From an uncultured Roseobacter sp. (GTDB lineage: Bacteria; Pseudomonadota; Alphaproteobacteria; Rhodobacterales; Rhodobacteraceae), in the NCBI RefSeq assembly GCF_947491795.1, contig NZ_CANLKW010000001.1, positions 1,240,001 through 1,304,000 on the forward strand: DNA of 64,000 nucleotides. Reading direction: 5' to 3'. Below are positions 44,708 to 52,380 of the stretch, in pieces; positions within the stretch are counted from its first letter, which is position 1; each line of letters starts with the position of its first letter. The position numbers and the translations under genes are program-made. The notes under the pieces are model-generated. The model was given only the letters and a program-made list of their open reading frames with translations, made no database searches and had not been told where the DNA came from.

Positions 44708-45496
44708 ATGCCGGTCGAGATGATATCAGGAGACAGCCCGCTGATTATGTGCCTGCCACATACCGGCACGGATATTCCGCCTCTCTACTGGAAGCGGCTG
44801 AACGACAACGGGCAGATGCTGCGTGATACCGACTGGCATCTGGACCGGCTCTGCAAAGGGCTGGCGCCCCAGGCCACTGTCGTGCGTGCGCGGTTCAGCC
44901 GGTATCTGTCGGACGTCAACCGCGATCCGGACGGTCAGCCGCCGTATCCTGATAAGCTCAACAGTAACCTGATACCCTACGCGGATCAGGACGGCGTTCC
45001 GATCTGGGACACACCGCCCATGCTGCGCGAAATCAGCGCATTGCGGGCGGCCTTTTTCGTTCCTTACCACGCGGCATTGCAGGGACAGATCGCGCGGGTC
45101 CAGTCCCGTTTCGGACATGCAGTGATCTGCGACTGCCACTCGGTCCGGTCCAGAATTCCCCACCGCTCTGACGGGCAGATGCCCGATCTGAACATAGGCA
45201 CCAGGGGGGGCACCGCCTGCGATCAGCGCCTGTCTGCGCGGGTCGCTGCGATCTGCCAAACGACGTCACAATACACCACCGCCTTTGATGGCCGTTTCCA
45301 GGGTGAGTGGGTCACTCGGCGCTACGGCAGGCCTGCGCGCGGCGTACATCTGATCCAGATCGAAATCGCACAGGATAACTATCTGGCAGAGGAGGCCGAG
45401 CCCTGGGAGTACGACGAGGTAAAGGCCGAGCCTCTGCGGGAAGTGCTGCGCTCCGTGCTGAATGAGATGTCGGACTGGTATCCGGATAAATACTGA
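44708..45496 (+). CDS. N-formylglutamate amidohydrolase family protein
   Basis: 262 residues with the FGase (HutG-type) pattern: LPHTGTDIP, RDTDWHLDRL, RFSRYLSDVNRDPDGQP and AVICDCHSVRS, containing His, Asp and Glu metal ligands. Family members cleave N-formylglutamate to glutamate and formate. It is not in a hut cluster here, so it may act on another formyl or amide compound. AAAGGACACC precedes the ATG. Confidence 0.88.
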   Translation: MPVEMISGDSPLIMCLPHTGTDIPPLYWKRLNDNGQMLRDTDWHLDRLCKGLAPQATVVRARFSRYLSDVNRDPDGQPPYPDKLNSNLIPYADQDGVPIWDTPPMLREISALRAAFFVPYHAALQGQIARVQSRFGHAVICDCHSVRSRIPHRSDGQMPDLNIGTRGGTACDQRLSARVAAICQTTSQYTTAFDGRFQGEWVTRRYGRPARGVHLIQIEIAQDNYLAEEAEPWEYDEVKAEPLREVLRSVLNEMSDWYPDKY

Positions 45497-45532
45497 AAAC
45501 AGCATTTTACACGCAATAGTTGAAGTATCACC

Positions 45533-46801
45533 TTAAGTCGGAACGTGCGCCGCCAGGATCGGGCGACGCAGGGCTGCGATGTCGCGCGCTTCGCGTGCGC
45601 GGCCCTCATGGACCAGCGTGTTCAGCAGGCTCTGCTCCACCATATCGCGCTGTGCACGGCTGCCACCGATGCGCGCCAGATCCCCCATCGCTCGGGTCAG
45701 CGCCGCAGAAGCAGCCGCCCAGTCGCGCGCGGCAATCGCGCGGAAGCCCTTTGCCAGATCCGGCACCAGATCTGCCGCCGGGCCCGCCGGGTGGTCGATG
45801 ATCTGCTCCAGCGCCTCACTGTCACCGGCCATGGCATGGGACAGGGCTGCATGCACATCAACAAAGGCATTGCCCGTTGCAGGAAAGGCGCGTTTGGCAA
45901 AGGCACTCACACTTTGCCACCGCGCCTGATCAACCGGCACACCGGCCATAGTGGCGCGGTGCAGGATCGAGGCCGTATCGGTCAGCACATTGATCGCCGG
46001 GCTGATGGTGCCACTGTCAGGCGATACGGCGGCATCGACCCGCGCCCACATGGCCTCGGTGTCGCCCTGCTCCAGATACCAGAGCGCGGCATGCCAGTAG
46101 AGATGCGCATACATCAGCCCGTCACGCGGGTAATCCTCCAGCCATGTGCTGAGACAGGACAGCCCCGCCTCTGACGCCCCGGCCTCATACCAGATATGAC
46201 TGCGCACATGGACCCCGTGCGCATTCGCGGGATTGGCCGCCAGTGCACGGTCGATCACCTGATCCGCCTTTTCCACGTTGCCCGTTTCACACAGGGCAAA
46301 GGCGTACTGGCTCTGCAGCCACCAGTCGTCGCCGTAGTGCGGCAGGAGCGCTGCGTTGAAGGCCAGGATTTCCGCCTCGCGCCCCGGTTTGCCGGAAAAC
46401 CCGATCAGTCCAAAGACCGACGAACAGGTCTGGGCCACCAGCGCGTCGCGCGGCCACTGATCCACATGCGCCCGGATTGCCGCATAGGCCGCAGGGCCCT
46501 GGCCGGTGATCAGCAGGGTAAAGGCATTGATATGGCTGGCCTCGCGCGCAGAGACGCCCGCCGTCAGCGTGCCTGCCCGGGTAACAGCGGCCAGTGCCTC
46601 GTCCCCCTGGCCGAAAAAATGGTGCGCCCGCGCCAGACCCACCCAGCCCAGCGCAAACCCCGGATCTGCCTGCGTCACACGCTCAAAGGCCGCCGCCATA
46701 CCCGACTGACCGGCCAGCATCACATCCATGGCCGCGGAATAGGCATCTGCTGCCGCCTGCGAGGCGGTGGTTATCCCATTGTCATATCTGTCTTTCAGCA
46801 T
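45533..46801 (-). CDS. TPR domain protein (TTC38-like)
   Basis: 422 residues from the ATG at 46801, which has GGAGG 9 nt upstream; an earlier ATG at 46849 lacks this. Helical tetratricopeptide repeats fill most of the length (for example FALGWVGLARAHHFFGQGDE, AEILAFNAALLPHYGDDWWL, NAHGVHVRSHIWYEAG). No signal peptide or TM segment. Similar to tetratricopeptide repeat protein 38 homologues, whose role is unknown. Convergent with the amidohydrolase gene. Confidence 0.85.
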   Translation of the reverse strand: MLKDRYDNGITTASQAAADAYSAAMDVMLAGQSGMAAAFERVTQADPGFALGWVGLARAHHFFGQGDEALAAVTRAGTLTAGVSAREASHINAFTLLITGQGPAAYAAIRAHVDQWPRDALVAQTCSSVFGLIGFSGKPGREAEILAFNAALLPHYGDDWWLQSQYAFALCETGNVEKADQVIDRALAANPANAHGVHVRSHIWYEAGASEAGLSCLSTWLEDYPRDGLMYAHLYWHAALWYLEQGDTEAMWARVDAAVSPDSGTISPAINVLTDTASILHRATMAGVPVDQARWQSVSAFAKRAFPATGNAFVDVHAALSHAMAGDSEALEQIIDHPAGPAADLVPDLAKGFRAIAARDWAAASAALTRAMGDLARIGGSRAQRDMVEQSLLNTLVHEGRAREARDIAALRRPILAAHVPT

Positions 46802-46853
46802 GGATGCGCCCTCCTGTCCCGGGGCCGCAGCCTGCGGGCGCGCTGCCATCGGG

Positions 46854-48233
46854 TCAAGCAGATTGTGCGGTATCCGCGGCCTCTTTCAGCCCGCGCAGCG
46901 TGACGCGCCAGAACCGGACAGACAGCAATACGGCTGCCATGCCCAGCCCCACAACAAGGCCCAGCCAGACGCCGATGCCTTCCATCCCGAGCACGAACCC
47001 AAAGAGGTACGAACAGGGAATGCCCAGAACCCAGTAGCTGACAGCCGCATAGATCATGGGGACGCGCGTGTCCTGCACCCCGCGCAGCAGCCCCAGTGCA
47101 ATGACCTGTGCACCATCGACCAGTTGAAAGAGCGCCGCCATGATCAAAAGGCCGGTACCGATGAGCAGAATGGCATCGCGCTGCGGCTCGTCGCGCTGCA
47201 TGAAAAGCGACACAAGGGGTTCAGGAAAGAGCACAAAAAGGGCGATTGTCATTGCCGCCATGACCAGTGACAGGAGCGTCACGGTGATTGCCCCGCGCTC
47301 CATATGCCAGGGGTCGCGGCGCCCCAGCGCGTTGCCCGCCCGGATGGTGGCCACATTGCTCAGCCCCACATGCAGCATAAAGGTGACAGCCGAAAGCTGA
47401 ACTGCGATGCCATGTGCGGCCAGCGGCACCGTGCCCAGCCAGCCCATCATCGTGGCCGATGCCGCAAAAAGCCCTGTTTCCGACAGGCTGGTCAGGCCGA
47501 TCGGCATGCCCAGCCGGAAAACCCGCACCAGCATCTGCGGGTCCGGCTTCCACAGGCGCTGAAACAGCGCGTGTTGTGGCAGCACAAGGCAGACGTATGC
47601 AACCACACCCACCAGCGACACCAGATGGCTGATGACAGAGGCAATGGCCGCCCCCGCGATCCCCAGTTCCGGCGCACCCCAGTTGCCGAAAATCAGCGCA
47701 TAATTCGCCAGCCCGTTGGACACCGCACTGATCACTGTGATCCACAGCACGACCTGGGTGCGTTCCAGGGCTGCCAGATAGGATTTCAGCACCATGACCA
47801 GCAGCGCCGGAAAGATCCCCCAGGCCGCAATGCTGAGGTAAGCGCCACCGTCTCTGGCCACCCCCGCCTCCTGGCCCAGCAGAAGCAGCAGCGGCTCTGA
47901 CCGGATCATCAGCGGCAGCGCCAGTAATGCAAAACCAATGCTCAGCCAAAGCCCCATGCGGGTGGCACGGCGCAGACCGATCTCGTCTTCTTCGGCCGCA
48001 AAGGAGGCCACAAGCGGCATCACCGCCCAGGCAAACCCCGACCCGAATATGAAAAGCGTGAAAAAGAGCGTGGAGCCGATGGTCACTGCGGCCAGCGCCT
48101 CGACGCCGTACCAGCCCAGCATCACAGTATCGGTCACACCAATGGCCATCTGCGCCATATGCCCGCCAATGAGCGGCAGCCCAAGGCGCAATACCGCGCG
48201 GCAGTGATCAGGATATGACATTGCGATGGCCAT
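46854..48233 (-). CDS. MATE family multidrug efflux transporter (second copy)
   Basis: 459 residues, about 12 TM helices, NorM-like. Characteristic pieces are LIGGHMAQMAIGVTDTVMLG in TM1 and TLFIFGSGFAWAVMPLVA in TM2, consistent with a Na+ or proton-coupled drug antiporter. ATGs at 48233 and 48221 are both possible; the first has a CAGGG sequence upstream. Followed by the TPR gene on the same strand. The divergent upstream gap contains a nested inverted repeat that may regulate it. Confidence 0.92.
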   Translation of the reverse strand: MAIAMSYPDHCRAVLRLGLPLIGGHMAQMAIGVTDTVMLGWYGVEALAAVTIGSTLFFTLFIFGSGFAWAVMPLVASFAAEEDEIGLRRATRMGLWLSIGFALLALPLMIRSEPLLLLLGQEAGVARDGGAYLSIAAWGIFPALLVMVLKSYLAALERTQVVLWITVISAVSNGLANYALIFGNWGAPELGIAGAAIASVISHLVSLVGVVAYVCLVLPQHALFQRLWKPDPQMLVRVFRLGMPIGLTSLSETGLFAASATMMGWLGTVPLAAHGIAVQLSAVTFMLHVGLSNVATIRAGNALGRRDPWHMERGAITVTLLSLVMAAMTIALFVLFPEPLVSLFMQRDEPQRDAILLIGTGLLIMAALFQLVDGAQVIALGLLRGVQDTRVPMIYAAVSYWVLGIPCSYLFGFVLGMEGIGVWLGLVVGLGMAAVLLSVRFWRVTLRGLKEAADTAQSA

Positions 48234-48334
48234 GCCCTGCCATACGCCTGTGCACGCACAAGGGAAAGAGCCTGCGCACCTGGTTCAGAGTTTCCCGCCG
48301 GTCAATCCGGCCCGGCGGGAGGGGCAGAAACTGC

Positions 48335-48381
48335 AAAATATCCCGCCCTGGGAAGGATTTCCCGGTTTTGCGGGATATTTT
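48335..48381. promoter_or_regulatory. Nested inverted repeat in divergent promoter region
   Basis: AAAATATCCCGC (48335-48346) and GCGGGATATTTT (48370-48381) form perfect 12-bp arms around a 23-bp core that itself contains GGGAA / TTCCC. It lies 102 bp upstream of the MATE start and 77 bp upstream of the hydrolase start. Confidence 0.55.
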
Positions 48382-48457
48382 CTTGATCTGCCGTCAGAAC
48401 CTGTCAATCTATGGTAGAAACCACGTGCTGTATTTTTGCACAAACAAGGACTTAGCC

Positions 48458-49741
48458 ATGAGCCGATACCGCTTTCTTGCCGCACTTGCCGTGCTGGCGT
48501 CCGGCACCGCTCAGGCCAATCCCATCGATCAGGTCCGTCCCGATGCGCCCGAACTGGCGCAGTTTGGGACCCTGCCCATCGGCGTCAGGACACTGGAGTT
48601 CACGAACCCCGACCAGATTGATGTGCTCTCTGTCACGGATGATGCGGTGCCGCGCTATGACCGTGCCCTGACGGTCGAGGTCTGGTACCCTGCAGCCGAG
48701 GGCACCGTGCCGGGCGGAACATACGATACCGTCCTGCGCGACGGGCAGACACCGGTGACCCTGACGGGCCGTGCTGCGCGTGATGCGGAACCGGCAACAG
48801 ATGGCTCCTATCCGCTGATCGTCATCAGCCACGGCTATCCCGGCAACCGTTTTCTGATGTCCCATCTGGGCGAGAACCTGGCCTCCAAGGGCTACGTCAC
48901 CCTGGCCATCGATCACCGCGACAGCACTTATTCCGACCAGGCCGCCTTTGGCTCTACCTTGCTGTACCGCCCGCTGGATCAGCGCTTTGTGATCGACCAG
49001 ATGGAAGCGCTGGAAAGTGCACTGGGGGCGATCACCGACACCTCTGCCGTGGGGGTTATCGGCTATTCCATGGGGGGATACGGCGCGCTTGTCTTTGGCG
49101 GCGCGGGCGTGACAGAGGCCTCGACGGAATACAGCTGGGGCACCCCGAACGGTCTGCTGTCGCAGCATCTGTCGGGTTCGGAAAGCCATGCCGCGCTGAT
49201 GGATGACCGGGTCAAGGCCCTTATTGCCATCGGCCCCTGGGGGCGTAACGCCGGGTTCTGGGACGCCAACACATTGGCCGGGCTGAGCAAACCCACGCTG
49301 ATCATGGCGGGCGGGTCGGATGACGTCTCAGTCTATGGCGCCATCCGCTCGATCTTTGAGGAGGCACGCGGCACCGACCGGCATCTGCTGACCTTCAACC
49401 ACGCCAATCACAACGCCGCCGCGCCTATGCCTGCACCCGCCGAAAGCTGGGAGCCTGTGGAAACGCTCGATTTTGTGCCCTTTGAACATTACGCCGATCC
49501 GGTCTGGGACACGGTGCGGATGAACAATATCGCACAGCATTTCGCGACAGCCTTTTTTGATCTGCACCTGCGCGGCGACGTCTCCAGACGGCCCTATTTT
49601 GATCTGATCCCCGAGGCGGACGCCGGTGTGCTGGCGCTGGACGAAGAAGCGCTGCCAACGGACGATCACACCTACTGGACCGGCTTCCCCCCGCGCACCG
49701 CGCGCGGACTGCGGTTTGAGACGCTGACCGAGGGCAACTGA
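48458..49741 (+). CDS. Exported alpha/beta hydrolase (PAF-acetylhydrolase/dienelactone hydrolase type)
   Basis: 427 residues. Signal peptide at about 1-20 (SGTAQA). Oxyanion region IVISHGYPGNR (122-132), nucleophile Ser204 in GVIGYSMGGYGA, and a likely catalytic Asp/His pair in MAGGSDDVSVYG and TFNHANHNA. Fits periplasmic esterase/acetylhydrolase enzymes of the dienelactone-like group. Start chosen at 48458 because AAGGA precedes it and a signal peptide begins there; the frame is open further 5' through the inverted repeat. Substrate unknown. Confidence 0.9.
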   Translation: MSRYRFLAALAVLASGTAQANPIDQVRPDAPELAQFGTLPIGVRTLEFTNPDQIDVLSVTDDAVPRYDRALTVEVWYPAAEGTVPGGTYDTVLRDGQTPVTLTGRAARDAEPATDGSYPLIVISHGYPGNRFLMSHLGENLASKGYVTLAIDHRDSTYSDQAAFGSTLLYRPLDQRFVIDQMEALESALGAITDTSAVGVIGYSMGGYGALVFGGAGVTEASTEYSWGTPNGLLSQHLSGSESHAALMDDRVKALIAIGPWGRNAGFWDANTLAGLSKPTLIMAGGSDDVSVYGAIRSIFEEARGTDRHLLTFNHANHNAAAPMPAPAESWEPVETLDFVPFEHYADPVWDTVRMNNIAQHFATAFFDLHLRGDVSRRPYFDLIPEADAGVLALDEEALPTDDHTYWTGFPPRTARGLRFETLTEGN

Positions 49742-49932
49742 AGCCACTCCCGGGCCTCCGGCGCGGCAGCACCTGCGCGCCCGCGATCTGCCGTGAAACC
49801 CCACGCCTGCAGCCCTTCCCGCCATGCGGGAGACACCGCCCCGCTCTGGACAATCCCGCCGGATTGGACCACGGTCTCTGGCACGATAATGCCGGGCCGG
49901 ACGCTGCCTGAGCCAATCCCGGGACGGGTATT

Positions 49933-50211
49933 TTGAGAGACACGGTAACCAGACGGCGGGTGAACCCCTTTGAGCTTCTTGAGGAAGCTCTGGAGGAAGG
50001 TTGGCAGACCGTAGACACCATCCCCCGCGCGGGCCAGGGCGATTTTCTGGTGCTCACCCTGACGGGCCTTGTCGCCCGTGCCCGCACCCGCAGTGACAGC
50101 CCGCGCATCCGCCGCGCCGATGGCTGGGGCCCGGAACGCACCACCGTTGTGGCCAGCGGCAGCGGCAATTACCTCGGTGCCATCGCCTGGCGCTGGCCTG
50201 ACCAGGACTGA
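49933..50211 (+). CDS. Small conserved-looking protein of unknown function
   Basis: 92 residues from a TTG; a GTG at 49960 (VNPFELLEEAL) is equally likely and would give 83. Composition and pattern look like a folded small protein: FELLEEALEEGWQTVDTIPR, GDFLVLTLTGLVARARTR, GPERTTVVASGSGNYLGAIA. No signal peptide. It stands alone between a hydrolase and a repeat. Long opposite-strand frames overlap it but have shadow-type composition. Moderate confidence. Confidence 0.5.
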   Translation: MRDTVTRRRVNPFELLEEALEEGWQTVDTIPRAGQGDFLVLTLTGLVARARTRSDSPRIRRADGWGPERTTVVASGSGNYLGAIAWRWPDQD

Positions 50212-50267
50212 CCCTGAAGCCCCCGGTTTAACCTGAGACATCCAACCGTCGTGCAAATGCGCCGATC

Positions 50268-50345
50268 CGGGGGGGGCGCAGTCGCGCCGCCCCGTGGGGG
50301 CGGAACGGCGCGGCGCAACAGTGCCTGTTGCGAGGGTGTTTTGAT
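50268..50345 (+). repeat. Structured hairpin repeat, copy 1
   Basis: Contains GCGCCG...CGGCGC outer arms around CCGCCCC-GTG-GGGGCGG, then the hairpin GCAACAG-TGC-CTGTTGC. It lies 56 nt after the small gene's stop. A second copy with covarying stem bases is at 54381-54470, following parE. Confidence 0.75.
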
Positions 50346-50380
50346 CTGCGCGGTGTATTTCAGGTTTAAGGCCGGGGGCT

Positions 50381-50989
50381 TTAGCGGTGGGCCCAGTCCT
50401 CCGGATCATCCGAATTTCCCGGGCTCAGCCCGATAATGTCCCCCTCGGTGGAACAGCCCAGCCCCAGAACCGTGCGGTTGGCATAGGCGAAATAGCTGAC
50501 CACCTGGTTGATCTCCAGGATCTGCCCGTCATCCCAGCCTGAAGCCGCCAGCGCCCGCACATCTGCCTGCCGTAAACCGCCCGGAGTTTCCGTCAGCTTG
50601 CGCGCATAGCGCATCGCGGCCTTTTCCCCGGCCGTCAGCGGCATCGCCTCTTCCACGCCCAGCCGGATGGCCGTCTGCAGGGCATCCGCACGCGCGTCAT
50701 CCGCCAGCAGCCGTTTCATGCCGGCAAAGTGGTGCTTTTCGCAATATTCACACCGGTTCACATGCGACACCCAGACGCCCAGCGCTTCCAGAAACCACTT
50801 CGGCACCGTATTGCCCGAATGATGCAGCACATATTTGTAGAGCGCCATGTGCCCTTCCATCGTATGCGGACGCAGCGAATGGGCCATCATGATGTTGTCC
50901 ACATTGTTCCCGGGACCGGCGATGCGCGTGTAAAGCTGTTTCAGCCGTCCTGTCGCCGCTTCAAAAGGGACGGTTGTGATCCATGTCAT
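50381..50989 (-). CDS. Carboxymuconolactone decarboxylase / AhpD-like peroxidase-related protein
   Basis: 202 residues in the AhpD-like helical family. The active-site core is VNRCEYCEKHHFAGMK with Cys80, Cys83 and His87, the Cx2Cx3H pattern of alkylhydroperoxidases, so it probably reduces peroxides or acts as a thiol-dependent partner. PLTAGEKAAMRYARKLTE and an N-terminal ARRANGEMENT of helices agree with the family. It stands alone with an upstream gap of 163 bp. Confidence 0.9.
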   Translation of the reverse strand: MTWITTVPFEAATGRLKQLYTRIAGPGNNVDNIMMAHSLRPHTMEGHMALYKYVLHHSGNTVPKWFLEALGVWVSHVNRCEYCEKHHFAGMKRLLADDARADALQTAIRLGVEEAMPLTAGEKAAMRYARKLTETPGGLRQADVRALAASGWDDGQILEINQVVSYFAYANRTVLGLGCSTEGDIIGLSPGNSDDPEDWAHR

Positions 50990-51093
50990 GGGATGGTTCT
51001 CCTGCGGTTTTCGGGCAGCCTACTGCTCCTTGAACTGCCAGGAAACGGGATTTGCGCACAAACAGACGAATACCCCGGGAATGCGGCCGGAAC

Positions 51094-51123
51094 GAAAAAG
51101 GCCCGCCGAAACCGGCGGGCCCT
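51094..51123 (-). terminator. Intrinsic terminator after VPLPA gene 2
   Basis: On the minus strand, GGCCCGCC and GGCGGGCC pair around a 6-nt loop and are followed by TTTTTCG. It lies about 30 nt past the stop at 51153. Confidence 0.88.
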
Positions 51124-51152
51124 TCTATCTGGTCCTTGCGAAACCTGTCAGA

Positions 51153-51911
51153 TCATGCGGCTTTTTTACGCGCACGCATGACACCCAGGCCGCCGAATGC
51201 AGCAATCAGCATCCAGCCTGCCGCTGGCAGCGGAACCGCGGTCAGGTTCAGGTTAAAGTCGCCATGACGGCCTGCGCCTGTATCACCGGTGCTGCGGACA
51301 GCCGGTCCGGCATAGTCGCTGGTTGTTGTGGCAACCCATGTGAACCAACCGGCACCACCATAGCCCTGGTTTTTGTCGTTTGCGCTTTCACCCAGCTGGA
51401 ACGGAATGTCCTTGGGTGCCAGCGGATAGCTGGTCAGCGTCAGTGTCAGACCGTCCAGCAGCGTGCCGGCAACACCTGTCAGCGTGGCTGACGTCATGTC
51501 ATAAAACGACCATGTGTCCTTGATCGCCTGCTTTTCCGCAGCGCTCAGAGAAGAATCCAGGCCACCGTTCTTGGTGCCACCACCACCGGGCTGATCCGGG
51601 TCAAGGCGGTTAAATTCAACGGCCACGTCAAGCTGCAGCATGCTGTCTTTGTTGTTGATGATACGACCGTCGAGCGTTGCCGAGGCCTTGTCATCGCGTG
51701 TCACAAAGCTGCCCGCGCCGCCTTCGAACTGCCAGTAGGCGTCCACGCCACCGATCAGGCCAGGCAGCCAGACAGTGTGGTCATTGCCGCCCGTTGTTAC
51801 GCTTGTTGCGGCAAAACCGTCCGCCGTTGCCGCGTCTGCGTCTGTCGCAAACAGGGACATTGCCGAGACCGCAACCGCGACCGCACCGGCTTTAAAGATA
51901 TTCATATTCAT
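51153..51911 (-). CDS. Exported protein with VPLPA-type C-terminal sorting signal (2)
   Basis: 252 residues from the ATG at 51911, which has AGGA 8 nt upstream. Signal peptide at about 1-27 (ATDADA), a Gly/Asp/Thr-rich beta-type body, then VPLPAAGWML, a hydrophobic helix (IAAFGGLGVM) and RARKKAA at the end. Same sorting signal type as the protein at 26343-26945, though the two bodies are unrelated by eye. Predicted extracellular or surface-processed; function unknown. Confidence 0.85.
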   Translation of the reverse strand: MNMNIFKAGAVAVAVSAMSLFATDADAATADGFAATSVTTGGNDHTVWLPGLIGGVDAYWQFEGGAGSFVTRDDKASATLDGRIINNKDSMLQLDVAVEFNRLDPDQPGGGGTKNGGLDSSLSAAEKQAIKDTWSFYDMTSATLTGVAGTLLDGLTLTLTSYPLAPKDIPFQLGESANDKNQGYGGAGWFTWVATTTSDYAGPAVRSTGDTGAGRHGDFNLNLTAVPLPAAGWMLIAAFGGLGVMRARKKAA

Positions 51912-52380
51912 AGGAAGTGTCCTCACCCGTTCTCACTGAAGGTGCGCACGGGTCACTACGGATACCCCTCCCGACACACCATTACTTTACAAGCGTAATT
52001 CCGCTGACCTCTGTCTCGCCCATCGCATCGTGAAAAACCATATAAAAATGTCATAAAATCCATATTTCTGCCTTATTCTGCACTTTCTAAGGGAAAATCT
52101 TAAATAACGGGAAACAATGCCTTGCCCACACGGGGTATTTCACGCTGCGCGGGAACCCGCCTGTTCCGAATTTTGCCTTGATCAGGGCGATTCGGCTCTG
52201 ATGCTCCGGGCTGCGGCGCAAAGGGCACGGCCCGTTGCGCAGCCGGTCCCGCCCGGTGACAATGCGCCCGGCGGCCCCGCAAAAACGCAGGCACAAAGGC
52301 ACAGGCGGGCGCGCTGGCCCTTCCCCCGCCCCGGCCCCTCTGCCATACTCTGCGCAACCACAAAAAAGAGGCCCGAGCTT
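51912..52380. other. 469-bp divergent region VPLPA gene 2 / parE
   Basis: A+T-rich at 52020-52110, probably holding promoters for both genes. The part nearest parE (52200-52370) is very G+C-rich. The parE frame stays open back to 52117, but that part has no gyrase-family sequence. No recognised operator. Confidence 0.5.

Noticed and set aside
49425..50409. Two minus-strand frames across the hydrolase 3' end and the small 92-residue gene
   Set aside because: Arg/Ser/Pro-rich shadow sequences; the plus-strand frame has more protein-like composition.
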